A DNA stretch of 64,000 nt, taken from contig CAVWNV010000013.1 of the NCBI GenBank assembly GCA_963756515.1, forward strand, positions 372,001-436,000, read 5' to 3'. The position numbers and the translations under genes are program-made. Positions 43,165 through 51,218 of the stretch are shown piece after piece (within the stretch, counting starts at the first letter, position 1; every line of letters starts with the position of its first letter). The stretch is from Bog-756 sp963756515. Lineage in GTDB: Bacteria; Actinomycetota; Acidimicrobiia; Acidimicrobiales; RAAP-2. Under the pieces are notes generated by a model, which ran no database searches, was not told where the DNA came from, and saw only the letters and a list, made by a program, of their open reading frames with translations.

Positions 43165-44060
43165 GCCGCCTCGTCGGGCCGGTCGGCCAGCCACAGCGGC
43201 TGGAAGACGTGCCACTGCTCGGGAGCACGGCGGATCAGACCTTCGAATCGCGTGGCGATCTCCTGGGTGAGACGGGACACGTCGGCCCGGAGCGAGCCCT
43301 GCCGGGCGGTGTCGAGCGGAGGCTCCACGATGGCACGGTGGTCGGCGCCCGGACCGCTGTAGACGGCCCCGGTGACCAGGACCGATCCCGTCCGCAGGGC
43401 CAGGGTGGCCGGACCGGCGGGCATGGTGGTCCGCTCACCGAAGAAGTCGACCTCGATACCGTTGCCGGCGACGTCACGGTCACTCAGCAGGCCGACCAGC
43501 CCACCGTGGCGCAGCGTGGACATCAACGAGCTGCCCGAGTCGGCGTCCAGGGGCACGATCGTCAGCCCCATAGCGGCGCGCTGGTGCACGAAGTACTCGA
43601 AGAGCTCGGGTGGCTCGAGCCGCTCGGCCACCGACGTCATGGGCAGATTCTGCGTGGCCAGAAACGCACCCCCATACTCCCAGCTCCCCACGTGAGGCAG
43701 TGCCATGATGACGCCGTTTCCGGCCGCCATCCCGTCGACCAGGTGCTCGAGGCCCTGGACGAAGGTCCGCTCCTCGACCTCGGCCGGCGCCGTCCGACCC
43801 AACCTGGCCCCTTCGACCCAGTAGCGAGCGTAGGCCCGGAACGACCGGTGGGCCCAGCGGTCGACCAGCGCATCGTCGTCGTCGCCGGCATCCAGCACCC
43901 GGCGGAGGTTGGCCGACACCATGCTCCGCTGGTCCCGACGCACCCGGAACAGCACGTCGCCGACCCGGTTGGCCGCGGCCATCGCCACCGGCTCGGGCAG
44001 CGCGGCCAGGCACGCCCCGAGGGTGGTGTACGTGCGGAATACCGCTTGTCCCTTGTTCAC
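43161..44060 (-). CDS. patA: Phosphatidylinositol mannoside acyltransferase PatA-like (LPLAT)
   Basis: This 299-residue protein belongs to the HtrB/LpxL-type lysophospholipid acyltransferase family. In mycobacteria PatA puts palmitate on the first mannose of PIM. The HX4E catalytic motif lies in MALPHVGSWEYGG, and the family motif SDRDVAGNGIEVDFFGERTTMPAGPATLA follows in parts, with ALRTGSVLVTGAVY. It starts at a GTG and overlaps the cyclase by four bases. Its location between pgsA and pimA matches the mycobacterial order, supporting the PIM role rather than lipid A synthesis, for which no genes are seen. Confidence 0.87.
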   Translation of the reverse strand: MNKGQAVFRTYTTLGACLAALPEPVAMAAANRVGDVLFRVRRDQRSMVSANLRRVLDAGDDDDALVDRWAHRSFRAYARYWVEGARLGRTAPAEVEERTFVQGLEHLVDGMAAGNGVIMALPHVGSWEYGGAFLATQNLPMTSVAERLEPPELFEYFVHQRAAMGLTIVPLDADSGSSLMSTLRHGGLVGLLSDRDVAGNGIEVDFFGERTTMPAGPATLALRTGSVLVTGAVYSGPGADHRAIVEPPLDTARQGSLRADVSRLTQEIATRFEGLIRRAPEQWHVFQPLWLADRPDEAA

Positions 44061-44097
44061 GAGCCCTCGTCCTCGATCGGATGGTCGGCGACCCGAC

Positions 44098-44874
44098 TCA
44101 GAGGTGACGCCGCCCTGTGCGCTGCCGGATGCCCTGGCGGGCCTGCCTGGCTCGCCTGGTCCGGCCCGAACGGCTCGACAGCTCGCCCTGCCGCCGGGCC
44201 CGCCAGCGCCACGGTGAGCTCGACGAGCGTCGGGTTCCGGCGCGTGCCGCGCTGCGGACGCGCCGTTGGCGCCGGGGCGTGGGGAGGGCCACCGGAGCCT
44301 CGGCCAGGCGCCAGACCCGGACGAACCGTCCCAGCGCAGTGGCCATGGTGAGGGCCAGCATGACCCAGAGGACGGGGACGAGGAACGAGGGCGAGAGGAA
44401 TCCGATTCCGAGGAGGATCATCCGCTCGGCCCGCTCCATCAGCCCACCCTTGGCCGTGATCCCGAGGGACTCGGCCTTGGCCCGCTGGTAGGAGACCAGG
44501 GAGGTGGCCCCGAGGATGGCGAAGGGCAGCAGGACCAGGTGGCCGGGATGGGTGTCAGCCAGGTACCAGGCCACACCTCCGAGGATCAGGGCATCGGAGA
44601 CGCGGTCGGTCACCGAGTCGAAGAACGCCCCCCGCACCGACGAGGTACCGGACGCCTTGGCCACCGGCCCGTCGAGCAGGTCGTGGAGACCGGTCAGGAT
44701 CAGCAGGAGGATGGCCAGGTGGAGATGGCCGCTGCCCACGGCCACCGCCGTGGCCGTGGCCGAGACCAGGCCGGTGGCGGTCAGCATGTCGGCGGTGATG
44801 CCGAGGCGTTGCAGCCGTTGGCCGACCGGACCGGTGCTCCGATCCACCGCGCCGCGCCATCGCCCATCAAACAT
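44098..44874 (-). CDS. pgsA: CDP-alcohol phosphatidyltransferase, probable phosphatidylinositol phosphate synthase
   Basis: This 258-residue membrane enzyme is a CDP-alcohol phosphatidyltransferase. The neighbours patA and pimA suggest the phosphatidylinositol-phosphate synthase type (mycobacterial PgsA1). The motif reads DLLDGPVAK, then eight residues, then GAFFDSVTD. It fits D-x2-D-G-x2-A-R-x8-G-x3-D-x3-D except that the usual arginine is lysine. Six hydrophobic segments cover about residues 25-195. The last 60 residues are an Arg/Ser-rich basic tail of low complexity. GGAGG lies seven bases before the ATG. Phosphatidylglycerophosphate synthase is the main alternative. Confidence 0.83.
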   Translation of the reverse strand: MFDGRWRGAVDRSTGPVGQRLQRLGITADMLTATGLVSATATAVAVGSGHLHLAILLLILTGLHDLLDGPVAKASGTSSVRGAFFDSVTDRVSDALILGGVAWYLADTHPGHLVLLPFAILGATSLVSYQRAKAESLGITAKGGLMERAERMILLGIGFLSPSFLVPVLWVMLALTMATALGRFVRVWRLAEAPVALPTPRRQRRVRSAARAGTRRSSSSPWRWRARRQGELSSRSGRTRRARQARQGIRQRTGRRHL

Positions 44875-44939
44875 ACGGATCCTCCAAAACGGTCCACCAA
44901 CCCTACCATCTGCTAGCTGGAGTGAGCACTACCGCCCCA

Positions 44940-44950
44940 GCCCGAAGGGC
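44940..44950. terminator. Short hairpin between VOC gene and pgsA
   Basis: GCCC-GAA-GGGC forms a four-pair stem in the 110-base gap after the VOC stop. It has no U-tract, so it is only a weak candidate for termination or processing. Confidence 0.2.
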
Positions 44951-44984
44951 CCCGGAACCAGGCCCGATGGGAGGCCCGATGACC

Positions 44985-45452
44985 CTATGCGGCGGGCTCC
45001 CCGAGGCGGAGCGGCCGGACCGGGGCCATGACCTTGGCCGGCTCGGACCTCCAGTCGACACCGGGGACATCGATGTACAGCTCGACCTCGTTGCCGTCGG
45101 GATCGAGGATGTACAGGCTGTGGGTCACCGTGTGGTCGCTGGCGCCCACGATGGGAACACCGGCCGTCTCCAAACGGGTCACGGCGTCACGGAGCTCGTC
45201 GTCGGAGTCACCGATCTTGAGCCCGAAGTGGTAGAGCCCGAGCCGGCGGCCGGCCGGCTGCGTCGCCGCCCCCTCCCCCACCTCGATGAGCAGCAGCTCG
45301 TGGTGGGTCCGACCGGACGAGAACGCCGCGGCGGGCACACCCGGCGTGGCCGGGAACACCGGTTTCCACCCGAGCAGGTCACCGTAGAAGGCCGCCGATC
45401 GTTGCACATCCTTCACGTAGAGCACCAGGTGCCCGAGCTCTCGTACTTCCAT
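44985..45452 (-). CDS. VOC-family (glyoxalase/extradiol dioxygenase-like) metalloprotein
   Basis: This 155-residue protein has one vicinal-oxygen-chelate domain. The metal ligands are visible as a histidine in ELGHLVLYVKD, one in LGLYHFGLKIGD and the glutamate in ILDPDGNEVELYID, the pattern of type I extradiol dioxygenases and glyoxalase-like proteins. The sequence resembles catechol 2,3-dioxygenase-like members annotated only by family, so no substrate is assigned. I chose the ATG at 45452, which has GGAGAAGGGAA upstream and removes 13 unconserved residues. It sits between the HIT gene and pgsA, a place where I do not recall a gene in mycobacteria. Confidence 0.85.
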   Translation of the reverse strand: MEVRELGHLVLYVKDVQRSAAFYGDLLGWKPVFPATPGVPAAAFSSGRTHHELLLIEVGEGAATQPAGRRLGLYHFGLKIGDSDDELRDAVTRLETAGVPIVGASDHTVTHSLYILDPDGNEVELYIDVPGVDWRSEPAKVMAPVRPLRLGEPAA

Positions 45453-45533
45453 GGTCAGCTTCCCTTCTCCTCGCCCGCCCTGCGGCACAACACCGCCGGC
45501 CGGAGTTCGATTCCGGCCCGGGCCGGGCCCGGT

Positions 45534-46091
45534 TCAATGGGGCCAGGCCGCCGTCAGCCGCTCCCAGGTCACCGTCAGTGCCTCGGGCAGGACCCGGGCC
45601 GCGGCCACCGTGGTCATGAAGTTGGTGTCACCGACCCACCGGGGCACGGCGTGTAGGTGGAGATGCCGCGGGATACCGGCTCCGGCCGCCCGGCCCAGGT
45701 TGGCGCCCAGGTTGATCCCCTCGGGGCGGTAGGCCGTCTCCAGGGCGGCCACTCCTCGCCTGAGGGCCGACCACATCTCGGTGCTCTCGGCCTCGGACAG
45801 CTCGGCCAGGGTGCGGACGTGACGGGTGGGCAGCACCATCAGGTGACCGCTGGCGTAGGGATAGGCGTTGAGCACGGCGAAGGTGCACTCCCCCACCCAC
45901 AGGACACCGTTGTCGGCCGCGGGGGGCCCGCTGGCGGCGATCCGACAGAACACGCAGACATCGATGTCGTCGGCAGGGTCGTCGTCGGCCACGGGACCGC
46001 CCGCGTTCGGTGTCCCGGCGTCACGGTCCGGTGGCGGTTCCGAGGTCACGTACTGGCTCCGCCATCCGGCCCACAGGTGCTCGAGGGTCAC
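45534..46091 (-). CDS. HIT-domain protein, AP4A phosphorylase-like
   Basis: This 185-residue protein has a HIT domain at about residues 45-160, with CVFCRIAASGP at the start, LNAYPYASGHLMVLPTRHV, and the histidine triad H143, H145 and H147 in PRHLHLHAVPRW followed by VGDTNFMTTV. The equivalent mycobacterial gene (recalled as Rv2613c, next to thrS and pgsA1) encodes a diadenosine tetraphosphate phosphorylase. Threonyl-tRNA synthetase can make AP4A, which gives the thrS linkage some logic. The N-terminal 40 residues are acidic and unconserved. The GTG start overlaps the thrS stop by four bases. Confidence 0.9.
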   Translation of the reverse strand: MTLEHLWAGWRSQYVTSEPPPDRDAGTPNAGGPVADDDPADDIDVCVFCRIAASGPPAADNGVLWVGECTFAVLNAYPYASGHLMVLPTRHVRTLAELSEAESTEMWSALRRGVAALETAYRPEGINLGANLGRAAGAGIPRHLHLHAVPRWVGDTNFMTTVAAARVLPEALTVTWERLTAAWPH

Positions 46092-48073
46092 GGATCCTCA
46101 GGGATCCGGCGCTCGGCGATGTCGCGCTCGAGGGATTCGGTGAAGACAGTGACCTCCACACCGCGCTCGGGCTGCTTGCTCCCGCGGCGGTTGACTCCGA
46201 CGGTGCCGGCATGGACATCGTCATCGCCCACCACCAACACGTAGGGGATCTTCAACATCTTGGCCCGTCGGATCCGGGCGCCGAGCGGCTCGTCGGCCCG
46301 GTCCACCGACACGCGGGCCCCGACGGCCATGAGTCGCTCGGCCACCTTGTGGGCGTACTCCTCGTGGTCGTCCCGCACCGCCAGCACCCGCACCTGCTCG
46401 GGCGAGAGCCAGGTGGGCAGGGCCCCGGCGTAGTGCTCGAGGAGTATGGCAAAGAACCGCTCCACCGAGCCGAACAGGGCCCGGTGGATCATGATGGGGC
46501 GGTGCCGGCCGTTGTCGGCTCCGATGTACTCGGCGTCGAAGCGCTGGGGGGTCTGGAAGTCCAACTGGATGGTGGACATCTGGTGGGTACGCCCGATGGC
46601 GTCACGGGCCTGCACCGAGATCTTCGGGCCGTAGAAGGCCCCGCCCCCCTCGTCGAGGACCAGCTCGAGATCCATGGCCAGCGCCGCGGTGCGCAGGGTC
46701 TCGGTGGCCTCCTCCCACTCCTCCGGTGTGCCCACGGCCTTGCCGTCGGGCCGCGTGGACAGCTCGAGGAAGAACTCGGTCAGGCCGAAGTCACGCAGGA
46801 GCGAGAGCACGAACGCCAGCGTGGTGTGGAGCTCGTTGGCCATCTGGTCGCGGGTACAGAAGATATGGGCGTCGTCCTGGGTCATGCCCCGGACCCGGGT
46901 CAGGCCGTGGACCACTCCCGACTTCTCGTAGCGGTACACGGTGCCGAACTCGAAGAGGCGGAGGGGGAGCTCGCGGTACGAGCGCTGCCGGCTCTTGAAG
47001 ATCAACACGTGGAACGGACAGTTCATGGGCTTGAGGTAGTAGACCTGACCGCCGTCGAGCTCCATGGGTGGGAACATCCCGTCGGCGAACCAGTCGAGGT
47101 GACCCGAGGTCTCGAACAGCTCGGCCTTGGTGATGTGGGGGGTGGTCACGAACTCATAGCCGGCCGCCCGGTGGCGCTGGTAGGAGTAGTCCTCCATGAG
47201 CCGTCGGACCGTCCCGCCCTTGGGATGGAAGACGGCCAACCCCGAGCCGATCTCCTCGGGGAAGGAGAAGAGGTCCAGTTCGGCTCCGAGCTTCCGGTGG
47301 TCACGTCGCTCGGCCTCGGCCAGGCGGTGCAGATGCTGAGCCAGCGCCTTGTCCGACTCCCAGGCCGTCCCGTAGATGCGCTGCAGCTGCTGGCGCTTCT
47401 CGTCGCCGCGCCAGTAGGCGCCGGCCACCCGCATCAGGTCGAAGTGACCGAGTCGACGGGTGGACGGTACGTGGGGCCCCCGGCACAGGTCGGTGAAGGT
47501 CGGCGCGTTCCAGTAGGTCGACACGGTGGCGGTCGTACCGCCCTCGGCCGGGGCGTCGACCTCGTCGTGCCCGGCCCCGACGGCCTCGATGATCTCGCGC
47601 TTGAACGGCTGGCCCTCGAAGATCGAGAGACCTTCCTCGATGCTGTGCTCGTGGCGGATGAAAGGCTGGTCCTCGGCCATGATCTCGCGCATGGTGGCCC
47701 CGATCCGCTCGAGGTCCTCATCGCTGAAGTGCGCTCCGCCCGGGAGTTCGAAGTCGTAGTAGAAGCCGTCCTCGATCACCGGGCCGATGGCGAAATGGGC
47801 TCCGGGCCACAGCCGGAGGACCGCCTGGGCCAGGACGTGGGCGGTGGAGTGGCGCAGGATGGCCCGGCCGGCGTCGGAGTCAGCCGTCACGATGCTGACC
47901 CGGGCGCCATCCGGCAACCGGCTGTCGAGGTCCACCTCCACGCCGTCGAACGTGGCCGCCACCGCGGCCTGGGCCAGTCGCGGGCCGATCGACTCGGCGA
48001 ACTGGTAGGCGGTGGTGCCCTCGTCGAACTCCTTGGTCGAGCCATCGGGGAGCTGCACGGTGACGGCTGCCAT
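46088..48073 (-). CDS. thrS: Threonyl-tRNA synthetase
   Basis: ThrRS, 661 residues, has an N-terminal TGS domain (VQLPDGSTKEFDEGTTAYQFAES in parts), the editing domain with the HSTAHVLAQAVLRLWPG motif, the class II core (PKGGTVRRLMEDYSYQRH, YYLKPMNCPFHVLIFKSR, FGTVYRYEKSGVVHGLTRVRG) with its zinc cysteine in MNCPFH, and the C-terminal anticodon-binding domain (LSPEQVRVLAVRDDHEEYA). I chose the ATG at 48073 because GGAGAAAGG lies seven bases upstream; an ATG six codons earlier has no such site. No T-box leader was seen in the 72 bases before it. Confidence 0.97.
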   Translation of the reverse strand: MAAVTVQLPDGSTKEFDEGTTAYQFAESIGPRLAQAAVAATFDGVEVDLDSRLPDGARVSIVTADSDAGRAILRHSTAHVLAQAVLRLWPGAHFAIGPVIEDGFYYDFELPGGAHFSDEDLERIGATMREIMAEDQPFIRHEHSIEEGLSIFEGQPFKREIIEAVGAGHDEVDAPAEGGTTATVSTYWNAPTFTDLCRGPHVPSTRRLGHFDLMRVAGAYWRGDEKRQQLQRIYGTAWESDKALAQHLHRLAEAERRDHRKLGAELDLFSFPEEIGSGLAVFHPKGGTVRRLMEDYSYQRHRAAGYEFVTTPHITKAELFETSGHLDWFADGMFPPMELDGGQVYYLKPMNCPFHVLIFKSRQRSYRELPLRLFEFGTVYRYEKSGVVHGLTRVRGMTQDDAHIFCTRDQMANELHTTLAFVLSLLRDFGLTEFFLELSTRPDGKAVGTPEEWEEATETLRTAALAMDLELVLDEGGGAFYGPKISVQARDAIGRTHQMSTIQLDFQTPQRFDAEYIGADNGRHRPIMIHRALFGSVERFFAILLEHYAGALPTWLSPEQVRVLAVRDDHEEYAHKVAERLMAVGARVSVDRADEPLGARIRRAKMLKIPYVLVVGDDDVHAGTVGVNRRGSKQPERGVEVTVFTESLERDIAERRIPEDP

Positions 48074-48145
48074 GGGAATGCCTTTCTCCATCGGGTACGG
48101 GATGCGGGGGTGTCAGTCGCGACCGTTCGCGCCGCGCCGCTGCGC

Positions 48146-49288
48146 CTACAGGGTAACGCCCAGCAGAGCGGCTCCCCCGTCCACCGGGCGGCCCGCATCA
48201 GCCTCGTCGTCCAGCGCGGCCATGGCCCCGGGCGTGTCGAGGTCGTCGTCGAGGTGGGCCCGTACCCGTTGGAGCCCGCTCTGGTCCGATCCGTCGGAAC
48301 GGGGCGCCTCCCGCCACCGGGCCAGGCGCCGGGCCGCGTCGGGCATGTCCTCGTCCGTCCACTCCCAGTCGTGTCGATAGTGGTGGTCGAGCAGCGCCAT
48401 CCGGAGGACCGCCGGCTCCCACTCCTTCAGTAGATCCCCGACGAAGACCAGGTTGCCGAGGGACTTCGACATCTTCGTTCCGTCCAGGCCGACCAGACCC
48501 ACATGCAGCCAGTGCCGGACGAACGGTCGTCCCGTCACCGATTCGGACTGGGCTGTCTCGCACTCGTGGTGGGGGAAGATCAGGTCGCGTCCGCCCCCGT
48601 GAACGTCGATGGTCTCGCCCAATTCTCGCAGTGCCAGTGCCGAGCACTCGATGTGCCAACCGGGCCGCCCCGGTCCCCACCGGGACTCCCAGGAGGGCTC
48701 GTCGGGCAGGGAGGGTTGCCAGAGCACGAAGTCGAGGGGGTGCCGCTTGTCGGGGTCGTCGGGACGGCCACCGTGCTCGGCCGCCATGGCCAGCATGGCG
48801 GCGTGGTCGGCGTGGCTCACCGACCCGAAGGCCGCGAACGTGGTGACGTCGAAGTAGACGGCCGAAGCGGCCTGGTAGGCGTGGCCGGAGTCCAGCACCG
48901 AGCCGATGAGGGTCAGGATCTCGGCGATGGCCGAGGTGGCCCGGGGCTCGGACCAGGCCGGGATGAGGCCGAGCGCGGCCATGTCGGCATCGAACCGGGC
49001 GATCTCCTCCGCGGCCAGGTCGAGGTAGTGCACGCCGAGCTCGCGGGCCTTGCGCAGGATGTCGTCGTCCACGTCGGTCACATTGCGGACGCAGCGCGTC
49101 TCGTGGCCCAGGTCCCGCAGTCGGCGTTGGAGGATGTCGAAGGTCAGGTAGACCTGGGCGTGCCCCAGGTGGGCCGAGTCGTAGGGGGTGATGCCACACG
49201 AGTACAGGGTGACGACCGGGCCGGCCACGACCGGGGCCACCACCTGCCGGGCCGAGTCGTACAGGTGGATCTGGGGCTTCGTTCCCAT
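48146..49288 (-). CDS. mshC: Mycothiol cysteine ligase MshC
   Basis: MshC joins cysteine to glucosaminyl-inositol in mycothiol synthesis and derives from cysteinyl-tRNA synthetase. The 380-residue protein has the MshC-type first motif LYSCGITPYDSAHLGHA (zinc cysteine C31), CVRNVTDVDDDILRKA, WHIECSALALREL, the zinc-binding FPHHECETAQSE, and the KMSKSLGNLVFVGDLL loop followed by MALLDHHYRHDWEWT, which separates MshC from CysS. It lacks the tRNA anticodon domain and is slightly shorter than the usual 410 residues. The ATG has GGGAGG eight bases upstream. It follows the F420-dependent NADP reductase gene by 20 bases and precedes thrS. Confidence 0.9.
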   Translation of the reverse strand: MGTKPQIHLYDSARQVVAPVVAGPVVTLYSCGITPYDSAHLGHAQVYLTFDILQRRLRDLGHETRCVRNVTDVDDDILRKARELGVHYLDLAAEEIARFDADMAALGLIPAWSEPRATSAIAEILTLIGSVLDSGHAYQAASAVYFDVTTFAAFGSVSHADHAAMLAMAAEHGGRPDDPDKRHPLDFVLWQPSLPDEPSWESRWGPGRPGWHIECSALALRELGETIDVHGGGRDLIFPHHECETAQSESVTGRPFVRHWLHVGLVGLDGTKMSKSLGNLVFVGDLLKEWEPAVLRMALLDHHYRHDWEWTDEDMPDAARRLARWREAPRSDGSDQSGLQRVRAHLDDDLDTPGAMAALDDEADAGRPVDGGAALLGVTL

Positions 49289-49308
49289 GGGAGCGGCCTC
49301 CCGTCCGC

Positions 49309-49968
49309 TCAGCGTTCGCCGTACCCGACCAGCTGCACGGCGGCGTGCACCCTGTGTCGGATGTTGACGGTGATGAGTACGGCGGTGAACGCCTCGATCG
49401 GGGCGGCCTGGTCGAGGCCGCCGGCGTCGATGCCCCGGAGCCCGTCGATGCGGTCGACCAGGGCCACCGTGGCCGCCGAGGCCTCGGGATGGTCCGAGCA
49501 CACCAGCACGTCGGCCACCACCGGGGTGTCGAGCTTCTCCATCTCCGAGGCCGGCAGATGGTGGAAGGACGCCGACACCAGGGAACGGGGCAGGGCGGCC
49601 TGGATCGATGCCGCCACCGAACCCCGGGGCGGGACGAGGGCCAGGAACTCCCGACCCTGTCGGGCCAGGGCGTTGGCCATGGACACGACCACCTTGCCCT
49701 CCAGCGGTCCCGCCAGCGCGGTGACGGTGGCGATGGCGCTGTCCCACGGGGTGGCCACCACCACCAGCTCCGCCCCGGCTGCGGTCTCGTTCGAGGCCCC
49801 CTCCACCCCCAGGGACCGGTCGGGCCAGGCCGACACCAGGGCGTCGGCCACGGTTCGGGCCCGGTCGGCATCCCTCGAACCGATGACCACGTCGTCACCG
49901 GCCGCGGCCAACCGCACGGCCAGCCCCCGGCCGGCCGGCCCCGTGCCCCCCAGAATTCCGATGCGCAT
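49309..49968 (-). CDS. NADPH-dependent F420 reductase (Fno/Npd)
   Basis: This 219-residue protein transfers hydride between NADP(H) and coenzyme F420. It opens with the Rossmann motif MRIGILGGTGPAGRGLA, then VVIGSRDADRA with arginine placed for the NADP phosphate, VVVATPWDSA, KVVVSMANAL, VSASFHHLPASEME and LVCSDHPEASAATVALVDRIDGLRGID, all characteristic of the family. The ATG at 49968 follows an AGGGTAGGG stretch. It heads a minus-strand run FNO-mshC and is divergent from the InhA-like gene by 65 bases. F420 use is typical of actinobacteria; the biosynthesis genes are outside the window. Confidence 0.93.
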   Translation of the reverse strand: MRIGILGGTGPAGRGLAVRLAAAGDDVVIGSRDADRARTVADALVSAWPDRSLGVEGASNETAAGAELVVVATPWDSAIATVTALAGPLEGKVVVSMANALARQGREFLALVPPRGSVAASIQAALPRSLVSASFHHLPASEMEKLDTPVVADVLVCSDHPEASAATVALVDRIDGLRGIDAGGLDQAAPIEAFTAVLITVNIRHRVHAAVQLVGYGER

Positions 49969-50033
49969 GCGCCCTACCCTTCCATACCGGCTGTTCCGGC
50001 CCGGACGGGCCATGACGGTAACCTGACCCGCTG

Positions 50034-50822
50034 ATGGGACTGCTCGAGGGTAAACGGATTCTTGTCACCGGTGTGTTGACCGACGCCTCGCTGGCCTTCG
50101 CGGTGGCGCGGTCGGCGCAGAGCGAGGGCGCCGAGGTGGTCCTCAGCGGAGCCGGGCGCGGGCTGTCGCTGACCCGCCGGACGGCCCGCAAGCTGCCCGT
50201 CGAGGCCGAGGTGCTCGAGATCGACGTGACCGAGCCGGCCCAGCTGTCCGCAGCGTCCACGGCCCTGTCCGGGCGCTGGGACCACATGGACGGCCTCCTG
50301 CATGCCATCGGCTACGCCCCGCCCGAATGCCTGGGCGGGGACATGTTCCAGGCCGACTGGGAGCACGTGGCGGTGGCACTCCATGTGTCGGCCTACTCGC
50401 TGAAGGCCCTGGTCGAGGCGTTCCGACCGCTGCTGGTGGCGGCCGGCGCCGAGGGTCGACCCGGTGCCTCCGTGGTCGGTCTCGATTTCGACGCCACCGT
50501 GGCCTGGCCGGCCTACGACTGGATGGGCGTGTCCAAGGCCGCGCTCGAATCCCTGACCCGGTACCTGGCCCGAGATCTCGGTCCGGAACGGATCCGTGTG
50601 AACCTGGTGGCGGCCGGTCCGGTGAAGACCCTGGCGGCCAAGTCCATCCCCGGTTTCCACGGGTTCGAGGACACCTGGGCCGAGCGGGCGCCGCTCGGCT
50701 GGGACGTCCTCGATACCGACGTGGTGGCCCGGGCCTGCGTGGCCCTCTTCTCGGACCTGCTCCCCATGACCACGGGGGAGATCCTCCATGTCGACGGTGG
50801 CGTGCACGCCACCGGGGCCTGA
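50034..50822 (+). CDS. InhA-like NADH-dependent enoyl-[acyl-carrier-protein] reductase
   Basis: This 262-residue protein closely resembles mycobacterial InhA, which makes the last reduction of fatty acid elongation (FAS-II). It starts MGLLEGKRILVTGVLTDASLAF, has LLHAIGYAPPEC, SVVGLDFDATVAWPAYDWMGVSKAALES with the catalytic tyrosine and the lysine six residues later plus one, and RVNLVAAGPVKTLAAKSIPGF covering the substrate loop, ending with GEILHVDGGVHATG. Start and length match. A TAACCT box lies 12-17 bases before the ATG. A hairpin GGCCC-GGAC-GGGCC (50000-50013 region) precedes it. It begins the accessory plus-strand run. Confidence 0.9.
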   Translation: MGLLEGKRILVTGVLTDASLAFAVARSAQSEGAEVVLSGAGRGLSLTRRTARKLPVEAEVLEIDVTEPAQLSAASTALSGRWDHMDGLLHAIGYAPPECLGGDMFQADWEHVAVALHVSAYSLKALVEAFRPLLVAAGAEGRPGASVVGLDFDATVAWPAYDWMGVSKAALESLTRYLARDLGPERIRVNLVAAGPVKTLAAKSIPGFHGFEDTWAERAPLGWDVLDTDVVARACVALFSDLLPMTTGEILHVDGGVHATGA

Positions 50823-50827
50823 CCGCT

Positions 50828-51202
50828 GTGACCCCCGACGAGCTCAGGGCCCGGATCATCGCCTATGTCGACGCCCTGAACACCCGGGATCCGGTGGTCA
50901 TCGCCGCTCTGTTCGCCGAGGACGCCGTGCAGGCCGACCCGGCTTCGGAGCCGCCCAACGTGGGCCACGCCGCTATCACGGCCTTCTTCGAAGGGAGTGT
51001 GGGGGCCAGTGACGGCTGGACCTTCGCGGCCAAGGCCGTCCACACCTGCGCCGCCCAGGTCGCCATCGACTTCCAGATCGACGTGGAGACGGGGGGGTCG
51101 ACCATGACCATCGAGGGCATCGAGGTCTTCACCTTCGGCGACGACGGCCTCATCACCTCGGTCTACGCCTACTGGGACGCCGCCGATCTCACATTCATCT
51201 AA
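50828..51202 (+). CDS. SnoaL-like/ketosteroid isomerase-fold protein (NTF2 superfamily)
   Basis: This 124-residue protein has the small cone-shaped NTF2-like fold of the SnoaL and steroid delta-isomerase families: IAYVDALNTRDPVVIAALFAEDAV, DPASEPPNVGHAAITAFF, then strands including TIEGIEVFTFGDDGLITSVYAYW. Catalytic aspartates of ketosteroid isomerase are plausible (near residues 38 and 95), but the reaction is not determinable. The GTG start is six bases after the InhA-like stop. Its neighbours (SDR and acyl-CoA-dehydrogenase-like flavoprotein) suggest a ring- or side-chain-modifying pathway. Confidence 0.85.
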   Translation: MTPDELRARIIAYVDALNTRDPVVIAALFAEDAVQADPASEPPNVGHAAITAFFEGSVGASDGWTFAAKAVHTCAAQVAIDFQIDVETGGSTMTIEGIEVFTFGDDGLITSVYAYWDAADLTFI

Positions 51203-51218
51203 ACCGGGGAGCCGCACC

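Noticed and set aside
46088..48145. T-box or other amino-acid leader before thrS, and likewise before alaS, hisS and aspS
   Set aside because: The upstream gaps are too short (72, 11, 7 and 95 bases) and lack the T-box consensus; alaS looks leaderless.
48146..49288. Cysteinyl-tRNA synthetase as the identity of the mshC gene
   Set aside because: The first motif reads CGITPYDSAHLGHA rather than the CysS form, the protein lacks the C-terminal tRNA-binding domain, and HHYRHDWEWT after the KMSKS loop matches MshC.
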